DNA from: Nitratiruptor tergarcus DSM 16512
GTDB lineage: Bacteria > Campylobacterota > Campylobacteria > Campylobacterales > Nitratiruptoraceae
NCBI RefSeq assembly: GCF_027946175.1
Contig: NZ_AP026671.1
Coordinates: 992,001-1,056,000 of the forward strand
Direction of reading: 5' to 3'
Length of the DNA stretch: 64,000 nt
A program made the position numbers and the translations under genes. The notes beneath the pieces are model-generated. The model made no database searches. It saw nothing but the letters and a program-made list of their open reading frames with translations, and was not told where the DNA came from. Position 1 is the stretch's first letter. Each line of letters begins with the position of its first letter. Shown here one piece after another: positions 42,840 to 51,688 of this stretch.

Positions 42840-43799
42840 ATGAGAAAAAAAGAGTATCTACCTAAAATTTTGGAGACGGGAGCAAATGAACTTGAAGTTA
42901 TAGATTTTCGCATGTTTGAAGAACTCGAAGATGGGAATGTTTATGAGTGGGTTTTAGGTGTCAACGTCGCCAAAGTCAAAGAGGTAATCCAGCGCCCCAC
43001 CAATATATTTCGCTCTCCCGGTATGCCGCCTGAAGTAGAAGGACTAGCAAAAATCCGTGAAGATGTCATACCAATCGTAAATCTGGAAAAGTGGATGAAA
43101 ATAAAAGCTCCTGCTGACAAAGAGAGCAAATATGCTATAGTTATGGAGTTTTTACGTGAGATTATAGGTATTTTAGTGCATGAAGCTAAAAGAATTCGCC
43201 GCATCAAGTGGACAGATATTAAAAAACCCCCAGCTAGCGTAGATGAAAAACTGGGAGGAAAAGTTGTAGGGGTAATAGAAATAGAAGATAACCAACTCCT
43301 TCTTTTATTAGATTTTGAAGGAATTTTGGATGAACTTGGCATGATAAAAGTTTTCAATGTAGAAGATAAAGATGAGTATGGAAAGAGTGATACATCTTAC
43401 AATATACTGATTCTCGATGACAGTCCAGTTGCAAGAAAAATTATTCGTAAAATTCTTACACAAGATGGACATAATGTTTATGAAGTTGAAAGCGGAATTG
43501 ATGGCCTCAAATACCTTGAATCACTTAAAGAGGAAGCTCAAAAAGAGGGAAAAGATATTACAGACAAAATACAACTCATAATTAGTGATATTGAGATGCC
43601 AGGAATGGATGGGCTGACATTTACAAAAAGAGTAAAAGAAGATCCAGTATTGTCAAAAATTCCTGTAGTTATCAATACATCACTATCTGATAAAGCAACA
43701 GTTGATAAAACAAGATTTGTCAATGCAGATGCACATCTTGTAAAATTTGATACAAAAGATCTTTTACATATAGTTCATGAATATGCAATAAAAAAATAG
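42840..43799 (+). CDS. cheV: CheV: CheW domain fused to a receiver domain
   Basis: 319 residues. CheW-like domain at about 35-175 (EWVLGVNVAKVKEVIQRPTN, EGLAKIREDVIPIVNLEKWM) and a receiver at about 195-319 with LILDDSPVARK, phospho-acceptor in LIISDIEMPGMDG, and conserved T/K positions (INTSLS, LVKF). CheV couples receptors to CheA and tunes them by phosphorylation, which may replace the receiver missing from CheA here. AGAGG upstream. Confidence 0.94.
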   Translation: MRKKEYLPKILETGANELEVIDFRMFEELEDGNVYEWVLGVNVAKVKEVIQRPTNIFRSPGMPPEVEGLAKIREDVIPIVNLEKWMKIKAPADKESKYAIVMEFLREIIGILVHEAKRIRRIKWTDIKKPPASVDEKLGGKVVGVIEIEDNQLLLLLDFEGILDELGMIKVFNVEDKDEYGKSDTSYNILILDDSPVARKIIRKILTQDGHNVYEVESGIDGLKYLESLKEEAQKEGKDITDKIQLIISDIEMPGMDGLTFTKRVKEDPVLSKIPVVINTSLSDKATVDKTRFVNADAHLVKFDTKDLLHIVHEYAIKK

Positions 43800-43808
43800 G
43801 GAGGATAA

Positions 43809-44204
43809 ATGGCATTACCAGATAAAAACATAAGAATTTTAGTAGTAGATGATGCACCTATGATTCGCAGAATTCTCAAAAACCTTCTCAAAGAGATGGG
43901 ATTTAGCAATATTGATGAAGCAGAAGATGGTATGGTAGCACTCCAAAAACTTCGTAGCCAAAAATACGATTTTGTTATTACTGATTGGAATATGCCAAAT
44001 CTTACAGGCATTGAGCTTGTTCAAGAGATTAGAAAAGATCCCAATCTCAAATCTTTACCGATAATGATGGTTACAGCAGAAGCAAAAAAAGAAAATATCA
44101 TACTAGCCCTTAAAAGCGGAGTCAATAACTATATCGTCAAACCTTTCACTCCAGAAAATGTCAAAGCTAAAATCGAGGCAATCTTTTCGGCCAAAAAAAA
44201 GTAA
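43809..44204 (+). CDS. cheY: Chemotaxis response regulator CheY
   Basis: 131 residues, a lone receiver: ILVVDDAPMIRRILKNLL, phospho-acceptor in FVITDWNMPNLTG, switch Thr in MMVTAEA and Lys in YIVKPFTPE. Phospho-CheY binds the docking peptides of FliM and probably FliN/Y and reverses the motor. Strong GGGAGGA ribosome site. Confidence 0.95.
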   Translation: MALPDKNIRILVVDDAPMIRRILKNLLKEMGFSNIDEAEDGMVALQKLRSQKYDFVITDWNMPNLTGIELVQEIRKDPNLKSLPIMMVTAEAKKENIILALKSGVNNYIVKPFTPENVKAKIEAIFSAKKK

Positions 44205-44216
44205 CAGGAGCACAAA

Positions 44217-45536
44217 ATGAGCAAAAAAGAGCTAAAACTAGAAAATGTAGATGAATGCAGAGAAGATCTCGAAACTTGTATAAGAGAAAAAGAGACGATT
44301 TTGAAAAATGGAAAAAGACAATGGATAAGAAGTGGTATCAATTTAAGCGAAGGTATCTTTAATGCAAGTTTAGTTGCAACTGGAATCTATAATTTTAAAA
44401 ACCGTTTTTCAAAGTTTAACGATACGTTCGACAAAATCACAAGTACAAGCGAAGAGAGTCTCAAAATCACTGATACTATTATGCATAGTATTTCTGAGAT
44501 AGAGCAGGCACAGAAAGATACAACCACTGAAATTGAAAATGGCGAAAATATCTTAAATAAAACAAACCAAGATATCTTAGAGTCTGTTAAAGCTATGGAC
44601 AATCTTACAAAAACCACAGAAGAACTCAAAAGAAAAATCAGTGGTATCGACCATGTGCTTAATGTCATCTTAGAAATCACTGAACAAACAAACCTCCTTG
44701 CACTCAACGCAGCAATCGAAGCAGCCCGAGCTGGAGAAGTAGGACGTGGATTTGCAGTTGTAGCTGATGAAGTAAGAAAACTAGCTGAAAAGACAAGCAA
44801 AAGTGCAAGTGAGATACGTGAAGTAACAATTTCAGTTATGGATGAGATGGATAATACATCAAAAGTGGTTGGAAACGCAAAAACAATTGTAGAAGATAGT
44901 GCAGAAGGTGCAAGTAATGTACTAAAAACCTTCCGTAAAATAAAAGAGACAAGTAATAGTGTAACGCATCTTATTCAACGCCAAATCCAATATACTAACC
45001 AACAAAAAGAGCATATCTATACCTTTAATGATGAAATTTTAAAACTTAATGAAGATCTCAAACAGGCTCAAGATTTAGCTCATATAACTGGACTCCGCAT
45101 CTTCTCAACAATCGATTTCATGAATGAAGGAATTGAAAAGTGTGAAGTAAATGAAAAAGATGAGGTGATCACAAAACTTTTTGATGCAATTAAAACACAT
45201 TCAGTCTATATTATGAATGTTGCGAAAGTTCTTGAAGGTTATGAAAATATTTCTCTTCAAGATTTTACATCTTGCAATTTTGGTAGATGGTTCTATTCTG
45301 GAGAGGCTTTTAAAGCATTAAAGCCATACGGTGATGAGGTAATAGCGCTCCTTGAAGGCACCGAAGATCTTCATAAAAAAGTACATAATCTTGCTTTTGA
45401 ATTAATAAGGCTACAAAAAGAGGGTAGAAAAAATGAAGTTTTTGAAAAAATTGAAGAGCTTGCAGACACAGCCAATGCAATTGTAAAAGAACTAACAAAA
45501 ATAGTAGCAATTATTTCTGCAAAAGAGCTCGAATAA
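44217..45536 (+). CDS. Cytoplasmic chemoreceptor with C-terminal zinc-binding CZB domain
   Basis: 439 residues without a membrane segment. The signalling tip is complete ([20 protein letters not shown] then [20 protein letters not shown]). The C-terminal 130 residues are a CZB domain with the four-ligand pattern: H in [15 protein letters not shown] in [14 protein letters not shown], and two H in [18 protein letters not shown]. This layout is that of TlpD of Helicobacter, which senses oxidants or zinc status in the cytoplasm. Fifth gene of the che operon, GGAG upstream. Confidence 0.92.
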   Translation: MSKKELKLENVDECREDLETCIREKETILKNGKRQWIRSGINLSEGIFNASLVATGIYNFKNRFSKFNDTFDKITSTSEESLKITDTIMHSISEIEQAQKDTTTEIENGENILNKTNQDILESVKAMDNLTKTTEELKRKISGIDHVLNVILEITEQTNLLALNAAIEAARAGEVGRGFAVVADEVRKLAEKTSKSASEIREVTISVMDEMDNTSKVVGNAKTIVEDSAEGASNVLKTFRKIKETSNSVTHLIQRQIQYTNQQKEHIYTFNDEILKLNEDLKQAQDLAHITGLRIFSTIDFMNEGIEKCEVNEKDEVITKLFDAIKTHSVYIMNVAKVLEGYENISLQDFTSCNFGRWFYSGEAFKALKPYGDEVIALLEGTEDLHKKVHNLAFELIRLQKEGRKNEVFEKIEELADTANAIVKELTKIVAIISAKELE

Positions 45537-45546
45537 AGGCTGTAAA

Positions 45547-46992
45547 ATGACATATAAAAATATTTATAATAAAAGAGGGATTGAGCCCAAAAATAGCGAA
45601 TCCCCTTTTGCCCTTGATGAGCTATTCTTTTCAATTACTGATCCAAAAGGTATAATCCTTACAGGAAACGATGTTTTTCAAGAAGTTTCAAAGTTTGATA
45701 GAGATGAACTCATTGGTAAACCACACAATATCATACGTCATCCAGATATGCCACGAGCTATCTTTAAAGCTGTGTGGGATACTATCAAAGCAGGAAAACC
45801 TTTTGTAGGGTACGTAAAAAATATGGCAAAAGATGGCAGCTACTACTGGGTCTTAGCTGCAATTTATCCTGTTGTAAATGAGGAAGGAGAAATAGAGAAA
45901 TATATCTCCATTCGTCTTAAGCCCTCTTCCAAGATATTTGATCTTATCCCCAATCTTTACAAAGAGATTTTAGAAGTTGAACTCAAAAACGATATGGAGA
46001 GTGCACACGCCTTTTTAATGGAAAAACTCCATGCACTTGGTTTTGAAACATATGAAGATTTTTCAAAAAGAGCATTTTTTGAAGAGATTGAAAGTAGAGA
46101 GAAACTTCTTGATAATCAAAATAACGTCTCTTGTCAAACAGATTTAACACAAGTTAATAATAAAAATATTGGATTTATTGATTTACTATGTAATCTCCAA
46201 ACAATCTTTTTCCGTCTCAACCGCTACTTTAATGAGATTTTTGGAAAAGTAAATCTTTTTTTAAATCTCAATGAGGAACTCAACAAAAAAAGTAAGTTTA
46301 TTTATGAACTGGCAGAAGATATCCGTCTACTCTCACTCAATGCTTCAATAGAGAGCTATAAAATAAAAAAGGATGGAGTCTCTTTCTCTACACTCTCACA
46401 TGAGATGCGAAAAAATGCTGAACTAAGCGAACGTAAGATTTTGCAACTTAGTAAAATCATAGAAAATACAAAAAAAGATATCGAAGATATAGGCTTTAAT
46501 ATTCTCTCCTCTAAACTCATTATTGAGATGATTACCTTCTTTATCAAAGAGATGATCCAAAACCTCTCACAAGCCTCACTCAGCCATGAAAAACAGCAAG
46601 AAGTTATCAATAACATTAACGAACTCTTTGAGCTTTTGCGAATATATGCAAAACACTTAGCAATAAATGTGGATAAATCTAAAAGTCAACTGCGTTCAAT
46701 GTATTACAACATTCAAGAGCTCAATGTCCTCATCAATAGGCTCGACTTTATCCACATCAATGGTCTTATTGAATCTGCTCATACTAAAGAGGAAGGCGGA
46801 GGATTTACAATTATATTTTCACAAATGCTCAAACTCATAGAGGCAGCTAAAAGCGAAATAATAAATTTGGAAACAAGTATTTATAGCGCTTCAGAAGAGA
46901 ATCAAAACGTCAATCTTATTACGCAAATTGCTCAAAGAAAGATAATGAAGTTACAAAAGGAGTATGGTGCAGTTTTAAGCTCTTATATCTAG
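45547..46992 (+). CDS. PAS protein with two degenerate chemoreceptor signalling tips
   Basis: 481 residues. An Aer-type PAS domain fills about 20-130 (GIILTGNDVFQEVSKFDRDE, IRHPDMPRAIFKAVWDTIKA, DGSYYWVLAAIYPV). No membrane segment. Two tip-like hairpins follow: LLSLNASIESYKIKKDGVSF (261-280) and FIHINGLIESAHTKEEGGGF (401-420), exactly 140 residues apart and matching the LNAAIEAA...GxGF tip of receptors loosely. The CheA/CheW contact residues are poorly kept. It may be an energy-taxis sensor relative of Aer/CetB or a modified receptor. Last gene of the che operon. Confidence 0.78.
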   Translation: MTYKNIYNKRGIEPKNSESPFALDELFFSITDPKGIILTGNDVFQEVSKFDRDELIGKPHNIIRHPDMPRAIFKAVWDTIKAGKPFVGYVKNMAKDGSYYWVLAAIYPVVNEEGEIEKYISIRLKPSSKIFDLIPNLYKEILEVELKNDMESAHAFLMEKLHALGFETYEDFSKRAFFEEIESREKLLDNQNNVSCQTDLTQVNNKNIGFIDLLCNLQTIFFRLNRYFNEIFGKVNLFLNLNEELNKKSKFIYELAEDIRLLSLNASIESYKIKKDGVSFSTLSHEMRKNAELSERKILQLSKIIENTKKDIEDIGFNILSSKLIIEMITFFIKEMIQNLSQASLSHEKQQEVINNINELFELLRIYAKHLAINVDKSKSQLRSMYYNIQELNVLINRLDFIHINGLIESAHTKEEGGGFTIIFSQMLKLIEAAKSEIINLETSIYSASEENQNVNLITQIAQRKIMKLQKEYGAVLSSYI

Positions 46993-47792
46993 TCTAAGAT
47001 CTCTTCTAGCTTTTTAAATGCTTTTTGTAAAATGCGCTCATTATATCTTTCACAATCACTTTTGAGAGATTTTTTAAAACTAAGCCTCTTTATCTCCTCT
47101 TTACTTGCACCCTCATCAATCGCTCTTTTGAGCTCTTCGTCTATATCAAGCTCCATATTAGCAAGCTCCCAAAGGGTAATACCAAAAGCACGAGAGTATT
47201 TAATAGCATCACTATCTGCTAATACAAGGTAGTTACGATCCTCTTCATCGATATAGTTTATAACACCTTTTGTATCAAAAAAACCGTACTTATCACCTAA
47301 AAAAATATCAAATTGCGACTCTATTTCACGCATCTCATTCCATCGATTGAGAGCAAATACAGTTTTTAGCTCACTATTAGCATTTTTAAGTTTTTGGTAG
47401 ATGTGAATGGCACTTGTCGCATCAAGCTCCCCATCCATTAACGGAATAACAACTGCATCTAAAGCATATACCATACCACTATCTATAAGTGCATCGAGTA
47501 CATATACAGCTGTCTTATTTGCACCTACATCCATAACAATATTATTTTCAAGAAGCAAGATATCACGCAATTCCTCACGAAGATCTTGCCCTGCAACACC
47601 TATACGCTCTAGCCATACCAAACGGCTCTTTTCAAAAGAGATACTATCTTCGTTTTCATCATCAAGTTCAAAAAATGATACTGGGTTTTGCGATTTCTGG
47701 TAGAGAAAGGGAGCTACTAATTGCATGCTGATCGTACTTTTTCCAACACCTCCTTTGGTGTTGATTACAGCAATTTTATAAAATTTTTGCAT
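46989..47792 (-). CDS. ParA/MinD-like ATPase beside the chemoreceptor genes
   Basis: 267 residues. Deviant Walker A NTKGGVGKST (11-20), Walker A' region ENNIVMDVGANKTAV, and a helical C-terminus rich in charge (LKRAIDEGASKEEIKRLSFK). No DNA-binding partner (ParB) is nearby. ParA-like proteins such as ParC and PpfA place chemosensory arrays in other bacteria; this gene is convergent with and overlaps the last chemotaxis gene by four bases, so a similar role is possible but unproven. AGAGG upstream of ATG 47792. Confidence 0.75.
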   Translation of the reverse strand: MQKFYKIAVINTKGGVGKSTISMQLVAPFLYQKSQNPVSFFELDDENEDSISFEKSRLVWLERIGVAGQDLREELRDILLLENNIVMDVGANKTAVYVLDALIDSGMVYALDAVVIPLMDGELDATSAIHIYQKLKNANSELKTVFALNRWNEMREIESQFDIFLGDKYGFFDTKGVINYIDEEDRNYLVLADSDAIKYSRAFGITLWELANMELDIDEELKRAIDEGASKEEIKRLSFKKSLKSDCERYNERILQKAFKKLEEILD

Positions 47793-47830
47793 TACTACCT
47801 CTTATTACATCTTTGAGGTAATTATACCAA

Positions 47831-47850
47831 AAGCGAGGTCTCCCTCGCTT
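47831..47850 (-). terminator. Hairpin after mrp
   Basis: AAGCGAGG (47831-47838) and CCTCGCTT (47843-47850) form a perfect 8-bp stem with a 4-base loop at the end of mrp (the inner stem begins just beyond its stop). On the minus strand four T follow within CTTTTGG, so termination is moderate. Confidence 0.6.
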
Positions 47851-49015
47851 AGTGATTACATCCGCATCCACCATCTTGATGGCCGCCACTTTGTGTATTG
47901 CCACCAGTAGAGCATGCACTCACACCTGGAGGTGTTGTTGGTTGGATCATCTCGTTGCTCGCCCCTCCCTCTTCATTCACTTTTTCGATAAAGTGCCAGA
48001 GTCTGTTTGCAGCTTGATGATAGCGCTTTGCAGTCTCACTCTCAGGATGATAGAAAACTACCGGTTTTCCTTCATCACCCCCTTCCCTAATTGCTGGCTC
48101 AATTGGAATCTCCCCGAGTACACTTGTTCCATACTCAAGAGCTACATCATGTGATGTACCTTTGCCAAAAATATCACTCTCAGTGCTACAATTTGGACAG
48201 ATAAAACCACTCATGTTTTCTACAATACCAGCAATTGGAATATGGAGTTTTTTGAACATATCAAGACTTCGTCTACTATCATCAAGACTCACCATCTGTG
48301 GTGTTGTAACTGTTACTCCAGCAGTCACTGGTACACTCTGTGCTAGAGTCAGCTGTGCATCACCAGTTCCTGGAGGCATATCGATAAAGAGCACATCCAA
48401 ATCACTCCATAAAATATCTCTTAAAAACTGCTCAACCGCCTTCATAATCATTGCACCGCGCCAAATGAGTGACTGCCCTTCTTCCATAAGTACACCCATA
48501 CTCATCACTTCTACACCATATTTTGTCTCAATAGGCTTAACTTTATTGCCAACAACTTCTGGCTGTGCTCCGAGAATTCCCATCATACGAGGGATATTTG
48601 GGCCATAAATATCTGCATCAAGGATTCCTACTTTTTTGCCTTGCATTGCAGTTGCGATTGCGAGGTTGACTGTAGTAGTCGATTTACCAACTCCCCCTTT
48701 ACCACTACTTATCATCACAAAATTTTTCACTTGAGGAGCGAGATTTTTTCCTCTACTTGATGTCTCTCTTGGCATTTTTGGCTGATGAATATTGACAACA
48801 ACCTCTTTTGCCCCTTCAAGCTGCAGCTTTTTTGTGATTTCATCACGCAGTTGCTGTGCTACTTCCGGAGCACTTGAAGTGATATCGAGCTCCACAAAAA
48901 CTCTGTCTCCACTTACTTCTACAGCTTTAACAAAACCAAATGTCACGATATCTTTGGTAAAACCAGGATATGCAACAGTGCCTAAAACCTCTTTTACTTT
49001 TGCTTCATTTAGCAT
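47849..49015 (-). CDS. mrp: Mrp/ApbC iron-sulfur carrier ATPase
   Basis: 388 residues. N-terminal MIP18/DUF59 domain (about 1-85), linker, then a P-loop ATPase with SSGKGGVGKSTTTVNLA, LDADIYGPNIPRMMGI and the Fe-S bridging CxxC in GFICPNCSTE. The C-terminus has an extra Gly/Cys/His-rich tail ending CGCNH. Mrp proteins carry 4Fe-4S clusters to target enzymes, useful here with many Fe-S respiratory proteins nearby. AAGGAG eight bases before ATG. Confidence 0.93.
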   Translation of the reverse strand: MLNEAKVKEVLGTVAYPGFTKDIVTFGFVKAVEVSGDRVFVELDITSSAPEVAQQLRDEITKKLQLEGAKEVVVNIHQPKMPRETSSRGKNLAPQVKNFVMISSGKGGVGKSTTTVNLAIATAMQGKKVGILDADIYGPNIPRMMGILGAQPEVVGNKVKPIETKYGVEVMSMGVLMEEGQSLIWRGAMIMKAVEQFLRDILWSDLDVLFIDMPPGTGDAQLTLAQSVPVTAGVTVTTPQMVSLDDSRRSLDMFKKLHIPIAGIVENMSGFICPNCSTESDIFGKGTSHDVALEYGTSVLGEIPIEPAIREGGDEGKPVVFYHPESETAKRYHQAANRLWHFIEKVNEEGGASNEMIQPTTPPGVSACSTGGNTQSGGHQDGGCGCNH

Positions 49016-49108
49016 TACACTGCTCCTTTATTTTTAATTCGGATAAATTTTATCCTATTTAACTTTAATAGAGATTAATTTTTGAGGTAAATGCAGAATA
49101 TAGTGCAG

Positions 49109-49124
49109 CGGAGCTTATGCTCCG
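49109..49124 (-). terminator. Hairpin at the end of thiC
   Basis: CGGAGC (49109-49114) and GCTCCG (49119-49124) pair around TTAT, which contains the thiC stop codon. No T run follows on the minus strand, so it may protect the mRNA end more than terminate. Confidence 0.4.
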
Positions 49125-50449
49125 TGCTCTTCGAGGATAGTTTGTGTGATTTTATAACTACAAAATTTAGGTCCACACATAGAGCAAAATTCAGCCTCTT
49201 TAAAAACATCTTGTGGAAGGGTTTCATCGTGATACTCACGCGCACGATCGGGGTCGAGTGCAAGTTCAAACTGCTTATTCCAATCAAAATGATACCTCGC
49301 ATCACTCATAGCATCATCTACGTCTCTTGCACCTTTTCTTCCTCTTGCAATATCTGCTGCATGGGCAGCTATTTTATACGCTACAATACCTTCGCGCACA
49401 TCTTGGGCATTTGGAAGGCCAAGGTGCTCTTTAGGTGTCACATAGCAAAGCATACTCGCTCCATACCAGCCAGCCATTGCAGCGCCAATTGCACTTGCAA
49501 GATGATCATATCCTGCAGCGATATCGGTAACAAGCGGACCTAATACATAAAAAGGTGCTTCATGGCAGTAGTCGCGCTCTATTTTAATATTGCGCTCGAT
49601 CTGATTCATTGGAACATGCCCCGGCCCTTCGATCATCACTTGGACATCTTTATCCCATGCTTTGAGTGTGAGCTCACCTAAAACTTTGAGCTCTTCAAGC
49701 TGCGCATCATCGCTTGCATCAGCAAGGCATCCCGGTCGCAAGCTATCTCCAAGAGAGAGGCTTACATCATATTTGCGACAAATATCTAAAATATCATCAA
49801 AGGCCGTATAGAATGGATTTTCTTTATGGTAATGCATCATCCACGCTGCCATCAAACTGCCACCTCTTGAGACTATTCCCATTTTTCTCTTAGCTACAAG
49901 TGGCATGAAACGGAGTAAAAATCCAGCATGGATAGTAAAGTAGCTTACACCCTGCTGCGCCTGGCGCTCTATGACTTCAAGCATCTTATCAATAGTAAGA
50001 TCTTCTATTTTATTATTGCAGTCATGGAGGATTTGATAGATTGGTACTGTACCAATAGGAACTTCTGCATTTTTGATAACCTCTTGCCTGATTGCATCAA
50101 GATCTCCACCAGTTGAGAGATCCATAATAGTATCAGCACCATATTTTTGGCACACTTTCACCTTTTCAACTTCGCCCTCAATATCGCTTGCTAATGCACT
50201 ACTTCCAATATTTGCATTGATTTTACACTTTGCTGCAATTCCTATTGCCATCGGTTTTTGATGGATATGATTAACATTAGCAGGAATTATCATGCGTCCA
50301 CGCGCTACCTCTTTTCGCACTGTCTCAGGCTCCAGCCCTTCAACTTGTGCTACATATTGCATCTCCTCAGTGATAATGCCCTGTTTAGCATAGTACATTT
50401 GTGTTTTAACAGTATTATTTTTTCTCTTTTCAACCCATTCTCTTCTCAT
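49115..50449 (-). CDS. thiC: Phosphomethylpyrimidine synthase (radical SAM)
   Basis: 444 residues from ATG 50449 with GGAG upstream; a TTG five codons earlier overlaps the ribosome site. ThiC rearranges aminoimidazole ribotide to hydroxymethylpyrimidine phosphate in thiamine synthesis. The Fe-S motif is CSMCGPKFC (CxxCxxxxC) near the C-terminus, and blocks such as [40 protein letters not shown] and [20 protein letters not shown] are classic. Only about 115 bases separate it from divergent ispDF and no TPP riboswitch is visible. Confidence 0.97.
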   Translation of the reverse strand: MRREWVEKRKNNTVKTQMYYAKQGIITEEMQYVAQVEGLEPETVRKEVARGRMIIPANVNHIHQKPMAIGIAAKCKINANIGSSALASDIEGEVEKVKVCQKYGADTIMDLSTGGDLDAIRQEVIKNAEVPIGTVPIYQILHDCNNKIEDLTIDKMLEVIERQAQQGVSYFTIHAGFLLRFMPLVAKRKMGIVSRGGSLMAAWMMHYHKENPFYTAFDDILDICRKYDVSLSLGDSLRPGCLADASDDAQLEELKVLGELTLKAWDKDVQVMIEGPGHVPMNQIERNIKIERDYCHEAPFYVLGPLVTDIAAGYDHLASAIGAAMAGWYGASMLCYVTPKEHLGLPNAQDVREGIVAYKIAAHAADIARGRKGARDVDDAMSDARYHFDWNKQFELALDPDRAREYHDETLPQDVFKEAEFCSMCGPKFCSYKITQTILEEHGA

Positions 50450-50566
50450 ATTTTTCTCCTTCAAAGCTTAAAGCTAAGGCTGGCTTTTCAAAATATTACT
50501 CAAAAAAGATAAAAAAAAGCTTTTATTATGTATAATTTTGTAACATTCAGGGAAAAAGGATAAATA

Positions 50567-51688
50567 TTGTCCGAGATCACACTTGTGTTACTAGGAGCTG
50601 GTGCCTCTTCGCGCTTTACACTGCCAGTAAAGAAACAGTGGTTATGGATAGGTGATGAGCCTCTATGGCTCTATGTGTTACACAGATTTACATCTTTTGC
50701 ACAATTTAACAATATCATACTTACAGCCCATCCTCAAGAAAAACCACTTTTTGAAAAGTATAGTAATGCTTTGGTCATACCAGGTGGAAATACAAGACAA
50801 GAATCAATACGCAATGCTCTTGAGCATGTAAGAAGCGAATATGTCCTCATTAGCGATATAGCAAGAGTCTGTGTGCAAAAAGAGGTAATAGAAAGAATCC
50901 TTGAACAAAAAGGCAAAGCAGATTGCATTGCTCCCTATGTACCAGCAGTAGATACTGTTATGTATAAAAATGAAACAATTGATAGAAGTGAAGTAAAACT
51001 TATCCAAACTCCACAGCTCTCTCGCACAAAAATATTACAAGAAGCTCTTTTACAAGAGAGAGAGTTTACAGATGAGAGCTCAGCAATTAAAGCTCTTGGA
51101 AAAGATGTAGTGTATGTATTAGGAAGCGAGAAGCAGCGTAAACTTACATACAAAGAAGATCTTCACTATCTTGATTGCCTACAACCCCCAGCAAATACGC
51201 AGCGTGTTGGAATGGGATTTGATGTACACGCATTTTGCGAAGGTAGGCCTCTCATGCTTTGTGGAGTAGAAGTTCCTCACCATTTAGGACTAGCTGGACA
51301 TTCTGATGCAGATGTGGCAATCCATGCTATTATTGATGCACTTATGGGGGCTGCGGGATTTGGCGATATTGGAGAACTTTTTCCTGATAGCAATATGGAA
51401 TATAAAGATATTGACTCAAAAGTTTTGCTACAAAAAACTGCTACACTTCTGCGTCAATGCGGATTTACAATCGTGCAGATTGATCTTACTATTATGGCGC
51501 AAGCGCCAAAACTTCTCGATTTTAAACCTGCAATGCAACAAACCATTGCATCACTGCTTGAGCTACCCCCGCATAACCTTAATATAAAAGCCACAACTAC
51601 GGAGAAGTTAGGATTTGTAGGACGCAAAGAAGGAATAGCTGCACAAGCTATTGCTACATTGAAATATTTTGATTGGAGAAAAATATGA
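50567..51688 (+). CDS. ispDF: Bifunctional IspD-IspF enzyme of the MEP isoprenoid pathway
   Basis: 373 residues. Residues about 1-205 are the IspD cytidylyltransferase (LVLLGAGASSRFTLPVKKQW; IPGGNTRQESIRNALEHV); from about 213 the IspF cyclodiphosphate synthase (VGMGFDVHAFCEGRPLMLCG; GHSDADVAIHAIIDALMGAA; GFGDIGELFPD; KATTTEKLGFVGR). The fusion catalyses steps 3 and 5 of the pathway and is common in Campylobacterota. Start is TTG 50567 with AAAAGGA six bases upstream. Confidence 0.95.
   Translation: MSEITLVLLGAGASSRFTLPVKKQWLWIGDEPLWLYVLHRFTSFAQFNNIILTAHPQEKPLFEKYSNALVIPGGNTRQESIRNALEHVRSEYVLISDIARVCVQKEVIERILEQKGKADCIAPYVPAVDTVMYKNETIDRSEVKLIQTPQLSRTKILQEALLQEREFTDESSAIKALGKDVVYVLGSEKQRKLTYKEDLHYLDCLQPPANTQRVGMGFDVHAFCEGRPLMLCGVEVPHHLGLAGHSDADVAIHAIIDALMGAAGFGDIGELFPDSNMEYKDIDSKVLLQKTATLLRQCGFTIVQIDLTIMAQAPKLLDFKPAMQQTIASLLELPPHNLNIKATTTEKLGFVGRKEGIAAQAIATLKYFDWRKI

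Noticed and set aside
50450-50566. Possible TPP riboswitch before thiC
   Set aside because: Only about 115 bases are shared with divergent ispDF and neither the CTGAGA nor the ACCTGA core element is present.
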